From Chryseobacterium sp. CH21 (GTDB taxonomy: Bacteria; Bacteroidota; Bacteroidia; Flavobacteriales; Weeksellaceae), in the NCBI RefSeq assembly GCF_004119445.1, contig NZ_QICI01000095.1, positions 17,425 through 81,424 of the forward strand: DNA of 64,000 nucleotides. The letters run 5' to 3'. The position numbers and the translations under genes were made by a program. The notes beneath the pieces are model-generated. The model worked only from the letters and a program-made list of their open reading frames with translations, ran no database searches and had not been told where the DNA came from. Positions 1 through 7,385 of this stretch are shown here, piece after piece. The first letter of the stretch is position 1, and the number at the start of each line of letters is the position of its first letter.

Positions 1-182
1 AAACGTTCGTAATTTTTAAGGCGTTTTCTTTCCCGGAAAGCTGCAATGTGAAAGTCAGGATATTCTTCGTAAAGATCTCTTAGGGTATAATGCTGGTGGC
101 GAACGTAGAAATTGATGAGCTCTACATTCGAATTGGAGTGCTCCAGATAAGGGTGTGCAAATACTACCAGCGTCTTCTTCAT
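1..182 (-). CDS. NAD(P)H-dependent oxidoreductase, flavodoxin-like fold (partial)
   Basis: Only the N-terminal 60 residues lie in the window; the gene runs off the left edge. The start MKKTLVVFAHPYLEHSNS matches the first beta strand and phosphate-binding loop of the KefF/MdaB/NQO1-like quinone reductase family, which bind FMN or FAD and reduce quinones with NAD(P)H. The YxxYPDFH segment about 40 residues in is also typical of that family. It stands alone, 198 bp from the end of the next operon. Quinone reductase or KefF-like regulator cannot be told apart from this fragment. Confidence 0.8.
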   Translation of the reverse strand, partial: MKKTLVVFAHPYLEHSNSNVELINFYVRHQHYTLRDLYEEYPDFHIAAFRERKRLKNYER

Positions 183-325
183 AATCCTGTTTTCAGTAAA
201 TATAAGAAAAAAATATTGAATAAAAGGTGGTTTTTATGAGGTTTTATTAATTTTTTAATATCTAAATATCAATTTAAGATTAAGAAAAGTTAAAGAATTG
301 AGGTTATTTTAGATTTTTAAATAAA

Positions 326-350
326 AAATCAGATCATGATGATCTGATTT
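326..350 (-). terminator. Rho-independent terminator of the LemA/TPM operon
   Basis: An 11-bp perfect stem (AAATCAGATCA at 326-336 with its complement at 340-350) has a 3-nt loop. On the minus strand it is followed by a run of T. It lies 31 bp after the stop codon of the last TPM gene. Confidence 0.8.
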
Positions 351-380
351 CTATATCAATTTTAAAATGACTTATTCATT

Positions 381-1196
381 TTACCAGCCTCCGGATGCAC
401 CACCGCCTCCAAAACTTCCGCCACCGCCAAAGCCTCCGAATCCGCCGCCACCGCCGCCGGAACTTCCACCACCAAAGCCACCTCCTCCGAAGCTGCCAGG
501 GAATGGGAAGAAACCACCAGGGTAATTTCTGCGTCCTTTTCTGGTGATGATCACATCATCGTCATCGTCATTATTTCCGCCACGTCCACCACCTCTGTTG
601 CCAAATAGGATAGCAATGATGATGAAAATAATAAAAGCAATGATGAGTACTTTAAAAGCGCTTCCATTACCGGAAGGAGCTGTTGTTTCTGCAGGCTTGA
701 ATTTCCCCTGAACAGCCTCCATAATCGCTGAGGTTCCACCGTTGATCCCGTCATACCAAAGTCCTTTTTTGAAATTTGGAGTGACAATATAATCCAAGAT
801 CTGTCCTGCTACTGAAGCGGTAAGATATTGTTCTACGGCACGTCCCTGCTGGATAGACATGGTTCTGTCTTCTGTGGCAATCAGGAAAACAACTCCGTTA
901 TCTACCCCTTTTTTTCCGATTTTCCATTTCTCACCAAACATGGTTGCCAGAAAGTTCACATCTTCTCCTTTGGTGGAGCGGATGATTACTACTTCAATTT
1001 CTGTTGAGGTAGAATCTGCAAACTTGATCAGCTTATTATTAAGTGCATCTTTTTCCTGTTGGGAAAGCAATCCGGCTTCATCAAAAACAGGGTAAAGAAC
1101 TGCTGGTTTTTCGGGAATGGTGTATTGTGCTGATACAAATGTGTAAAAGCAGAGTAGTAAAAATGAAAATACTATTTTAAGAGAACGTAATTTCAT
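381..1196 (-). CDS. TPM domain protein with signal peptide and Gly-rich tail
   Basis: A 271-aa exported membrane protein. It has an N-terminal signal peptide ending FVSAQ, a TPM domain over about residues 28-150 (starts PVFDEAGLLSQQEKDAL), a single membrane helix near 185-200 and a cytoplasmic Asp stretch. The C-terminal tail of about 40 residues is almost only Gly/Ser/Phe and ends in GGASGGW. TPM domains (YgcG family) have been linked to phosphatase activity and photosystem repair in plants, but their bacterial role is unclear. It is the last gene of a three-gene operon behind LemA and a second TPM protein and overlaps the preceding gene by 20 bp, which suggests translational coupling. Confidence 0.88.
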   Translation of the reverse strand: MKLRSLKIVFSFLLLCFYTFVSAQYTIPEKPAVLYPVFDEAGLLSQQEKDALNNKLIKFADSTSTEIEVVIIRSTKGEDVNFLATMFGEKWKIGKKGVDNGVVFLIATEDRTMSIQQGRAVEQYLTASVAGQILDYIVTPNFKKGLWYDGINGGTSAIMEAVQGKFKPAETTAPSGNGSAFKVLIIAFIIFIIIAILFGNRGGGRGGNNDDDDDVIITRKGRRNYPGGFFPFPGSFGGGGFGGGSSGGGGGGFGGFGGGGSFGGGGASGGW

Positions 1197-1605
1197 TTGG
1201 AAGTTGGTTTGGATTTTCTCCTTCTACAGGAAAATGTTTTTTGAGTTCAAGACCTGTTTCCAGGATGGCACTTTTCAGCGCCTGATAATAATTTCCTTTG
1301 GCAAATTCTGCCGTTATATAATCGTGGAGATGATCCCAGTAAGACTGTCTTACCTTTTCATGAATTCCGATATCACCAATAATGGTAAGGTATTTCTGTT
1401 CGAAATTGACATGGAAAAGCACAGCATTTCTTTGAGCCGTTTTATCCATATTCAATTTTTTGAAAACATCAAATGCCGTTTTAGCATCACGGGTTTCCGT
1501 ATTGGAATCAATATGCACTCTGATCTCTCCCGTAGAATGATCTTCCGCAGATTGAATCGCTTCCACAAGGGAAGCGATCTGTTGATTTGTTAGGAAATTA
1601 CCCAT
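1177..1605 (-). CDS. TPM domain protein, soluble form
   Basis: A 142-aa protein that is essentially only a TPM domain: there is no signal peptide and no tail. The motif STGEIRVHIDS near residue 25 and the segment AVLFHVNFEQKYLTIIGDIGIHEKV are typical. It lies 2 bp after lemA and overlaps the next, exported TPM gene, so LemA, a cytosolic TPM and an exported TPM protein are made together. This trio is common in Bacteroidota, but its biochemical role is not known. Confidence 0.88.
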   Translation of the reverse strand: MGNFLTNQQIASLVEAIQSAEDHSTGEIRVHIDSNTETRDAKTAFDVFKKLNMDKTAQRNAVLFHVNFEQKYLTIIGDIGIHEKVRQSYWDHLHDYITAEFAKGNYYQALKSAILETGLELKKHFPVEGENPNQLPNEITFS

Positions 1606-1607
1606 TA

Positions 1608-2213
1608 TTATTTGAATGCTTCAGGGGCTTTTTCAGCACCTGCTTCAGCTTTGAAATAAGGTTTCTCTTTAAAGTTGGTGAAATTCGCCAGAATATTATT
1701 CGGGAAAGTCTTGATAGAAGTGTTGTAATCCTTTGCAGCATCGTTATAATAAACAGTTTCAGTTCTGATACTGTTTTCAATAGCAGTGTATTCTCTCTGG
1801 AAGTTGATGTACTGCTGGTCTGCCTTCAAATTAGGATAAGATTCTACTACAGCCATCAATCTGCTCAATGCTCCGGATAGTTCACCCTGTGCTGCCTGGA
1901 ATTTAGCAATATCTGCTTCAGTCATATTCGTAGGATCGATGTTGATAGAAGTAGCTTTAGAACGTGCTTCTACAACTTTCGTTAAAGTTTCCTGTTCAAA
2001 TTTTGAGTACGATTTTACGGTTCTTTCCAGATTCGGAATAAGATTCGCTCTTTTCTGATATACAGTCTCTACATTGGACCATTTTGCATTCACAGTCTGT
2101 TCTTTTTCTACAAAGCTGTTATATCCGCTTTTTCCCCAAAAGAATAGAATAGCCACAATGATAAGGAGGGCAATACCAATAGTTCCGGCACCCAAACATC
2201 CTTTATTTTTCAT
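1608..2213 (-). CDS. LemA family protein
   Basis: A 201-aa membrane protein with one N-terminal transmembrane helix (about residues 8-27, IGIALLIIVAILFFW) and a long helical domain outside the membrane. The YNSFVEKEQTVNAKWSNVE segment after the helix and the RANLIPNLERTVKSY motif are hallmarks of LemA. It is the first gene of the LemA-TPM-TPM operon and is transcribed divergently from folA. LemA proteins are widespread with no settled function. The length is normal for the family. Confidence 0.93.
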   Translation of the reverse strand: MKNKGCLGAGTIGIALLIIVAILFFWGKSGYNSFVEKEQTVNAKWSNVETVYQKRANLIPNLERTVKSYSKFEQETLTKVVEARSKATSINIDPTNMTEADIAKFQAAQGELSGALSRLMAVVESYPNLKADQQYINFQREYTAIENSIRTETVYYNDAAKDYNTSIKTFPNNILANFTNFKEKPYFKAEAGAEKAPEAFK

Positions 2214-2244
2214 AGTTTATTTTTTTTAAATTTTTTGTGCTAAC

Positions 2245-2272
2245 CAAATATACAAATTATGTGCTAATTTTG
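2245..2272. promoter_or_regulatory. Divergent promoters of lemA and folA
   Basis: Two Bacteroidota -7 boxes (TAnnTTTG) point away from each other. On the minus strand TATATTTG (2245-2252) lies 32 bp before the LemA ATG. On the plus strand TAATTTTG (2265-2272) lies 16 bp before the folA ATG. No clear -33 TTTG box was found for either one. Confidence 0.6.
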
Positions 2273-2287
2273 TAAAAAATTATTTGA

Positions 2288-2785
2288 ATGACAACAATAG
2301 TGGTGGCAATGGGAGAGAAAAATGAAATTGGTTTTGAAAACCAGTTGCTTTGGCATCTTCCCAAAGATTTGAAACATTTTAAAGATATTACTTCAGGACA
2401 TCCGATTATTATGGGAAGAAAAACCTACGAAAGTATTGGAAAGCCTCTTCCGAACCGTACCAATATTGTTGTGTCAAGAAAGAAAGACTGGTTTGAGGAG
2501 GGAATCCTTATTGTAGGAAGTATCAATGAAGCATTGAAATTTGCTAAGAAGATTGATGAAGACGTTTTCGTTATCGGTGGCGGAAATATCTATGAACAGA
2601 CTATGGATCTTGTAGACAGACTTGAAGTTACTTTGGTGAAAGCAGATCTTAAAGCAGATACATTCTTTCCTAAAATAAATGAGAAAATCTGGAAAAAAAC
2701 AAACGAAATCTTTCATAAAAAAGACGAAAAAAATGAATATGATTTCTGTTTTCAGACGTTTGAAAGAATTAGAAAAGAAGAATAA
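2288..2785 (+). CDS. folA: Dihydrofolate reductase
   Basis: 165 aa, the normal length for a bacterial DHFR, which reduces dihydrofolate to tetrahydrofolate with NADPH. Visible landmarks are TIVVAMGEKNEIGFENQLLW at the start (Met20-loop region), the LPKDLKHFK helix, the NADPH-binding IIMGRKTYESIGKPLPNR segment and VFVIGGGNIYEQ. The ATG start lies just downstream of a -7 box. It is transcribed alone and divergently from lemA. The following 150-bp spacer holds a heptad-like repeat. Confidence 0.96.
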   Translation: MTTIVVAMGEKNEIGFENQLLWHLPKDLKHFKDITSGHPIIMGRKTYESIGKPLPNRTNIVVSRKKDWFEEGILIVGSINEALKFAKKIDEDVFVIGGGNIYEQTMDLVDRLEVTLVKADLKADTFFPKINEKIWKKTNEIFHKKDEKNEYDFCFQTFERIRKEE

Positions 2786-2786
2786 C

Positions 2787-2885
2787 TGTCAATAGTGATT
2801 TTTTGCTTCGCAAAGTGAATCGTGAATTTCTCACAGGTATAAAAATTAACAAGTGCAGCGAATTGACCATTCACAATTGACTTTT
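2787..2885. repeat. Degenerate heptanucleotide repeat in spacer
   Basis: The spacer after folA can be read in 7-nt units: from 2787 to 2835 (GTGAATC at 2815 is followed in phase by GTGAATT at 2822) and again from 2858 to 2885 (GCGAATT, then GACCATT at 2865). The two blocks carry partly complementary words (gtgaat against attcac). The 7-nt register was found by eye. Confidence 0.5.
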
Positions 2886-2916
2886 TGAACTTTAAGCTCT
2901 AAATTTATTATCTTTG
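2884..2916 (+). promoter_or_regulatory. Promoter of the TPR-like membrane protein gene
   Basis: TTTG at 2884-2887 and TATCTTTG at 2909-2916 are 21 bp apart, matching the Bacteroidota -33/-7 consensus. The ATG follows 18 bp downstream, at 2935. Confidence 0.7.
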
Positions 2917-2934
2917 CACTTTTAAAATTTAATA

Positions 2935-3504
2935 ATGAATAAATACATAAAAATTGCAGTAGCGGCACTTCTTATCCTGGCGGGACTTGGATTGATGATT
3001 TTTACAAGAAATCTTGGATGGGGAATTGTTGTTTTTCTTTTAGCTGCATTCCCAATCTTACTATTCTTTAAAAATGAATATATCCTCTTGGCCTTCTGGC
3101 AATTGAGAAAGCAGAATATGGAAAAAGCGGGAGAATGGTTATCAAAAATTACAGACTACAAAGGACAGCTTCATAAGACTCAATACGGTTATTTTCACTA
3201 TTTATCAGGATTGACACAAGCTCAGGATCACCCTGCTAAAGTAGAACCTTTCATGAAGAAGGCTTTAGAGTACGGTTTGAATATGAAACATGACAGAGCG
3301 ATGGCTACTTTGAATCTTGCTGCAGCAGCTATTTCTAAAGGAAGAAAACAGGAAGGACAGAAATTGCTTGAAGAAGCAAAAAGACTGGACAGTGCAGGAA
3401 TGATGACGGATCAGATCAAAATGATGAAAGATCAGTTGAAGATGCCAACCATGCAGAAGCATATGCATAACCCAAATATGAGAAACAGAGGAAAATTCTT
3501 CTAG
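2935..3504 (+). CDS. TPR-like membrane protein of unknown function
   Basis: A 189-aa protein with two hydrophobic helices at the N-terminus (about residues 6-24 and 28-48). A soluble domain of helical pairs follows, resembling tetratricopeptide repeats (YHYLSGLTQAQ..., ATLNLAAAAISKGRKQEGQKLLEEA). The C-terminus is rich in Met and ends MRNRGKFF. I do not recognise a named family beyond the TPR-like fold. It is monocistronic, with its own promoter and a strong terminator. Confidence 0.75.
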   Translation: MNKYIKIAVAALLILAGLGLMIFTRNLGWGIVVFLLAAFPILLFFKNEYILLAFWQLRKQNMEKAGEWLSKITDYKGQLHKTQYGYFHYLSGLTQAQDHPAKVEPFMKKALEYGLNMKHDRAMATLNLAAAAISKGRKQEGQKLLEEAKRLDSAGMMTDQIKMMKDQLKMPTMQKHMHNPNMRNRGKFF

Positions 3505-3523
3505 TTAAACTAATATATAATAT

Positions 3524-3557
3524 AAAAGTCCTGAATTTTTCAGGACTTTTTATTTTT
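3524..3557 (+). terminator. Rho-independent terminator
   Basis: The stem AAAAGTCCTGA (3524-3534) pairs with TCAGGACTTTT (3540-3550) and is followed by a T-rich tract, 20 bp after the stop codon. Confidence 0.88.
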
Positions 3558-3633
3558 TTATTATTGGAATTAAAAGTTTCTTTTGAGCAAATAAATACTT
3601 TTAAACATTGTTGTGCGATTAAATTAAAGAATA

Positions 3634-3740
3634 ATTAACAGATCGCTCCTCCGGAGCTATAATTTTAAAACAAATATATTCTATTAACAGCTAGCTCCCA
3701 TTGGAGCTGGATTTGATCCCGTTGGAATCTACTGTTAGCA
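3634..3740. repeat. Cluster of three short GCTCC/GGAGC dyads (REP-like)
   Basis: Two direct copies begin ATTAACAG and carry a small dyad: GCTCC-N3-GGAGC in unit 3634-3658 and AGCTCC-N4-GGAGCT in unit 3683-3708. A third, inverted and diverged copy (about 3714-3740) carries GATCCC-N3-GGAATC and ends in gttagc. The cluster lies in the gap between two convergent genes. Small palindromes of this kind recur in Bacteroidota genomes and resemble REP elements mobilised by RAYT transposases; no such transposase gene is in this window. Confidence 0.6.
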
Positions 3741-3780
3741 ATATATTTAAACTTTTTATCGGGCAGTAATGACTTTTAAA

Positions 3781-4416
3781 TTACATTTCCGAATTATTAT
3801 GGTCATAACCATAAAATTTAGGCATTTGCCAGTGGTATTTTACAGCGAATGTTCGGATAGCTACAATTAGTAAAATAGTGAAGATTTGTATAAAAGTATA
3901 AGAAAACGTAGTATATCTGGTCATCAATAAAAATGCTGAACCACCCAATATACAGGCAGTAGCATAAATTTCTTTCCTGAAAATCAGCGGAATTCTGTTG
4001 AGTAAGATATCCCGGATAATTCCCCCAAAACAGCCCGTAATAGTACCCAATGCGATACAGATCATAGGGTGAATTCCTGCATTTAAACCTTTCTGAACAC
4101 CGATAATGGTAAATAACCCAAGTCCAAAGCTGTCGAAGATAAATAAGGTTACCTTAAAGTTTTTCTCAAGAGATTTGAATACCATGGAAAAAATACTGGT
4201 TACCAGAATCAGGGCACACATCAGAATATCATGCATCCAGAATACAGGAATGTCCAGCAAAAGATCTCTCACAGTTCCTCCTCCTACAGAAGTTACAAAT
4301 GCAATAATAAGTACTCCGAACGGATCAAGCCGTTTCTGCATTGCTGCAAAACTTCCTGACATGGAAAAGGCAATGGTCCCAAGGACTTCTATCGCAAAGT
4401 TGAACTGTTCGTGCAT
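3781..4416 (-). CDS. Trimeric intracellular cation (TRIC) channel family protein
   Basis: A 211-aa inner-membrane protein of the UPF0126/TRIC family, made of two three-helix repeats (residues about 1-95 and 96-200) with seven hydrophobic segments. Each repeat carries the conserved glycine-rich signature: VTSVGGGTVRDLLL in the first and LGTITGCFGGIIRDILLNR in the second. Bacterial homologues form potassium-permeable trimeric channels. The gene stands alone; a heptad-repeat hairpin lies directly before its start. Confidence 0.92.
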   Translation of the reverse strand: MHEQFNFAIEVLGTIAFSMSGSFAAMQKRLDPFGVLIIAFVTSVGGGTVRDLLLDIPVFWMHDILMCALILVTSIFSMVFKSLEKNFKVTLFIFDSFGLGLFTIIGVQKGLNAGIHPMICIALGTITGCFGGIIRDILLNRIPLIFRKEIYATACILGGSAFLLMTRYTTFSYTFIQIFTILLIVAIRTFAVKYHWQMPKFYGYDHNNSEM

Positions 4417-4420
4417 AAAT

Positions 4421-4511
4421 ATTATAATGGTAATGATAATTGATGAATGATTTTTTGCTTAAGCAAATTCTTGGCCATTATATCAATTATCATTTATCGC
4501 TTATCAAATAT
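4421..4511. repeat. Heptanucleotide repeat folding into a long inverted repeat
   Basis: The whole spacer between coaD and the TRIC gene reads as 13 heptamers in one register. Examples are GATAATT at 4435 followed by GATGAAT at 4442, and CAATTAT at 4484 followed by CATTTAT at 4491. The two halves are approximately complementary: ATAATTGAT (4436-4444) is the exact complement of 4482-4490, and the centre is the palindrome TTGCTTAAGCAA. Confidence 0.6.
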
Positions 4512-4519
4512 GGTTTTGT

Positions 4520-4984
4520 TTATTTCTCCACTCTCACCGAATCCGGAACCATCAGCTCATATTCGCCGCCGTGGGTAATAACTTCCCTTACAATGCTGCT
4601 GCTGATGAAAGATTTTCCTGAAGAAGTCAGTAAAAATACAGTCTCCAGCTTTTTGTGGGCTAACGTTCTGTTGGTATGAGCAATCGCTTTTTCAAATTCA
4701 AAATCGGCGGGGTTTCTCAATCCTCTGATGATGTACTGAGCATTTTTTTCAAAACAGTAATCTACCGTTAGACCTTCGAATGAGTCAACTTCTACATTGG
4801 GGAATTCTGCCACTGAATTTTGAATGAATTCCATTCTTTTTTCAAGAGGAAACATATATTTCTTTTGAGAATTCTGCCCTATTGCAATAATTAATTTATC
4901 AAACAGCGGTGCCGCTCTTTCTATAATGTCGTAATGTCCTAGTGTAATCGGGTCAAAAGACCCCGGGAAAACAGCAATTTTCAT
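4520..4984 (-). CDS. coaD: Pantetheine-phosphate adenylyltransferase
   Basis: 154 aa, typical of CoaD, which transfers AMP from ATP to 4'-phosphopantetheine to form dephospho-CoA, the penultimate step of coenzyme A synthesis. The nucleotidyltransferase motif is seen as FPGSFDPITLGHYDIIERA (TxGH), and the C-terminal ISSSIVREV segment is the family's ISSTxVR motif. It follows ddl in the direction of transcription, with a 97-bp gap containing a 7-nt repeat. Confidence 0.96.
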   Translation of the reverse strand: MKIAVFPGSFDPITLGHYDIIERAAPLFDKLIIAIGQNSQKKYMFPLEKRMEFIQNSVAEFPNVEVDSFEGLTVDYCFEKNAQYIIRGLRNPADFEFEKAIAHTNRTLAHKKLETVFLLTSSGKSFISSSIVREVITHGGEYELMVPDSVRVEK

Positions 4985-5048
4985 GTTGTACGAGTTATGA
5001 TGTTGAATGGTAAATTATCTGTTAAAAGCTATGAGCATAATGTATATC

Positions 5049-5077
5049 TAACTTCTAACCTCTAAATTTCTAACTTC
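5049..5077. repeat. Tandem heptamer tract between ddl and coaD
   Basis: Four units follow each other: TAACTTC at 5049, TAACCTC at 5056, an 8-nt variant at 5063 and TAACTTC again at 5071. The plus strand has no G over the tract. Confidence 0.6.
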
Positions 5078-5081
5078 TATT

Positions 5082-6071
5082 TTATTTATTAAGGGCTTTT
5101 TCTACTTCATTTCCGCAAAGGTCCATGATGGAAATTCCATAATGTTTTGCCTGTTGAGGAAGAATACTTGCAGGAGAGAATCCAGGATTGGTATTCATTT
5201 CAAGCATATAAGGGATTCCGTTCATCAGAATAAATTCACTTCTTGAAAAACCACTCATTCCTAATGAATTGTAAGCTCTTTTGGCGATTTCTTCCACTCT
5301 TTTTGTAGTTTCTTCGTCAATTCTTGCCGGGGTAATTTCTTCAGAAGCGCCTTCATATTTGGCTTCATAATCGAAGAACTCATTAGTAGGAACAATTTCT
5401 GTAATTCCTAAAACAATAGTTTCACCTTTAAAATCTATAACACCTACGGAAACTTCCATACCGTCCAGGAAACTTTCAATCAGGATTTCATCATCCTCTT
5501 TGAAGGCAATTTCGGTAGCGGCAATCAGTTCAGACTTTTCTTTTACTTTGGAAATTCCCAAAGACGATCCGGATTGGTTGGGCTTTACAAACAAAGGAAG
5601 ATTAAGCTCAGATACAATCTCATCTACATTGATATCTTCCCCTTTTCTTAAATAAATGCTTTTTGCCGAAGGAATTCCATATTTTGATAATACGGCAAGC
5701 GTATCTTTTTTATTGAAAGTAAGGGCACTCTGGTAAAAATCACAACCTGTATATTTTTGGCCAATGGCATTCCAGTAAGCCTGAAGAATTCCATTTTCTC
5801 CCGGAGTTCCATGGATGATATTGAAACATGCATCAAATTTTAAGGTTTCTCCATTATCTAAAGTCACAGAAAAATCTCCTCTGTTGATGGCATATTTTTG
5901 ATCATTTTCACCTAAAAAATACCATTCATCTTTAAGGACTACTACTTTATATACGTCATAGAGATTTCTGTCTAAAGAATCATAAATCAATTGTCCGCTT
6001 TTTAAAGAAACGACATATTCATCAGAATAGCCTCCCATTACTACGGCAACACTTTTTTTGTTCATAACCAT
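5082..6071 (-). CDS. ddl: D-alanine--D-alanine ligase
   Basis: A 329-aa ATP-grasp enzyme that joins two D-alanines for peptidoglycan precursor synthesis. Visible features are VVMGGYSDEYVVSLKSG at the N-terminus (the HSGSSLGISKVKEK-type ATP loop comes later as KPNQSGSSLGISKV), the acidic metal-binding EMNTNPGF near residue 292, and GEDINVDEIV. The start at 6071 gives MVMNKKS; the ATG two codons in (6065) is equally possible. Divergent from the PASTA protein gene. Confidence 0.95.
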   Translation of the reverse strand: MVMNKKSVAVVMGGYSDEYVVSLKSGQLIYDSLDRNLYDVYKVVVLKDEWYFLGENDQKYAINRGDFSVTLDNGETLKFDACFNIIHGTPGENGILQAYWNAIGQKYTGCDFYQSALTFNKKDTLAVLSKYGIPSAKSIYLRKGEDINVDEIVSELNLPLFVKPNQSGSSLGISKVKEKSELIAATEIAFKEDDEILIESFLDGMEVSVGVIDFKGETIVLGITEIVPTNEFFDYEAKYEGASEEITPARIDEETTKRVEEIAKRAYNSLGMSGFSRSEFILMNGIPYMLEMNTNPGFSPASILPQQAKHYGISIMDLCGNEVEKALNK

Positions 6072-6187
6072 ATAGTATCAATTAAGGCAAATTTAATCAT
6101 TTTATGCAATGCAATATGGGAAATCCGCAAATTTTAAAATCAAAAATGAATTGTGTTAAATAAAAAGTCCATTCTAAAATTATTAGC

Positions 6188-6195
6188 TATATTTG
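6188..6195 (+). promoter_or_regulatory. -7 box of the PASTA protein gene
   Basis: TATATTTG fits the Bacteroidota -7 consensus and lies 27 bp before the ATG at 6222. This makes the upstream in-frame GTG at 6153 an unlikely start, because it would lie before the transcript begins. Confidence 0.6.
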
Positions 6196-6221
6196 CGGTT
6201 ATAATTATAGTATTTTTAAGT

Positions 6222-7313
6222 ATGCTTAAATCACTTTTCAATTGGAAAGTTTTACTGAATTTAGTAGTAGCCATCGGTATTTTCGTAGGGCTGGTGTGGC
6301 TTACGTTTCGCTGGTTGGAGTACCATACTAATCACGGTCAGGAAATTCCTGTTCCCAATATTGTAAATAAATCGGTACATGATGCCGTAAAAATATTAGA
6401 TGATACAGGGCTTGAATATGAAGTAGACAGCGCCAATTACGATCCGAAATACAGACCTTTCCAGGTGTTAATGGTATATCCTGCCCCAGGTTCACGTGTA
6501 AAGGACGGAAGAACGGTAACCCTTAAAGTAAACCCAAGAACATGGGCTCCTATTGCTGTGCCGAATGTTATTAATAAATATTCAGGACTTGCCTTCCAGA
6601 GATTGGATCAGGTAGGTCTTAAAATCGGAGATACCATCTATGAACCAAGTATTCAGAAAGATGCTCTTTTAAGAATATTATATAAAGGAAATGCAGTAAA
6701 CCCAGGCACCCGTTTACCTAGATTCTCTATTATTGACGTAGTAGTAGGTTCCGGACCTATGAGAAATATTACGATTCCTAATGTAGTAGGACTTACGGTA
6801 AAAGAGGCGAGAGCCGTAATTACCAAAAGTATGTTTGAAGTAGGTTTGGTAGAGCATGAAGACGGAAGTAAGGATGAATCTGATATTATTTACTATCAGG
6901 ATCCTGCCTCAGGAGATGTTCGTGATCAGGGAATGCAGATTGACCTTTGGGCAAGTAAGAAAACTCCCGCAGAACTGAGAGCGAAAGTAGAACAGCTGAA
7001 TTCTATCTACAGAATGAAAGTGGATACTTCACTTCCTCCTGTACGATATGAAGAAGTACACAGTGAACCAAACTATGAAGCGCCGCCAGTACCAGCTCCT
7101 GCACCCCGAAGAGAAACTCCAAAACCTGAAGTTCCGAAAACTGAGACTCCAAAACCTCAGACTACAACTTCAAAACCTGCAGGCCAAAGTACAGAGAAGC
7201 CTAAAACTTCTACCAATACTCCTGCTACAGGAAGTACAGCCAAACCGGCAGCTTCAACAACGACACAACAGCCTGCTCAAAAGCCGAAAGCTAAGAAGGT
7301 CGTTGTAGAATAA
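6222..7313 (+). CDS. PASTA domain membrane protein
   Basis: About 363 aa from the ATG at 6222 (MLKSLFNWKVL). A single membrane helix (LLNLVVAIGIFVGLVWLTF) is followed by three PASTA domains: IPVPNIVNKSVHDAV..., IAVPNVINKYSGLAF... and ITIPNVVGLTVKEAR.... The C-terminal tail of about 80 residues is rich in Pro, Lys, Thr and Ala. PASTA domains usually sense muropeptides in Ser/Thr kinases or PBPs; here neither a kinase nor a transpeptidase domain is attached. The position between ddl and rluD fits a cell-wall-linked role. An in-frame GTG at 6153 would add a second hydrophobic stretch, but the promoter argues against it. Confidence 0.88.
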   Translation: MLKSLFNWKVLLNLVVAIGIFVGLVWLTFRWLEYHTNHGQEIPVPNIVNKSVHDAVKILDDTGLEYEVDSANYDPKYRPFQVLMVYPAPGSRVKDGRTVTLKVNPRTWAPIAVPNVINKYSGLAFQRLDQVGLKIGDTIYEPSIQKDALLRILYKGNAVNPGTRLPRFSIIDVVVGSGPMRNITIPNVVGLTVKEARAVITKSMFEVGLVEHEDGSKDESDIIYYQDPASGDVRDQGMQIDLWASKKTPAELRAKVEQLNSIYRMKVDTSLPPVRYEEVHSEPNYEAPPVPAPAPRRETPKPEVPKTETPKPQTTTSKPAGQSTEKPKTSTNTPATGSTAKPAASTTTQQPAQKPKAKKVVVE

Positions 7314-7336
7314 GATCAGATTAATATCAAAAATAC

Positions 7337-7364
7337 AGGCTTCAACTATAAAATGTTGAAGCCT
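7337..7364 (+). terminator. Rho-independent terminator
   Basis: The stem AGGCTTCAAC (7337-7346) pairs with GTTGAAGCCT (7355-7364) over an 8-nt loop and is followed by a T-rich stretch. It lies between the PASTA gene and the pseudouridine synthase gene. Confidence 0.8.
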
Positions 7365-7385
7365 TTTGTGTAAAAAAATAAAACA

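Noticed and set aside
6153..6221. GTG start giving a longer PASTA protein
   Set aside because: A good -7 box at 6188-6195 lies after the GTG, so the codon would not be transcribed from that promoter; the ATG at 6222 begins the usual single-helix anchor.
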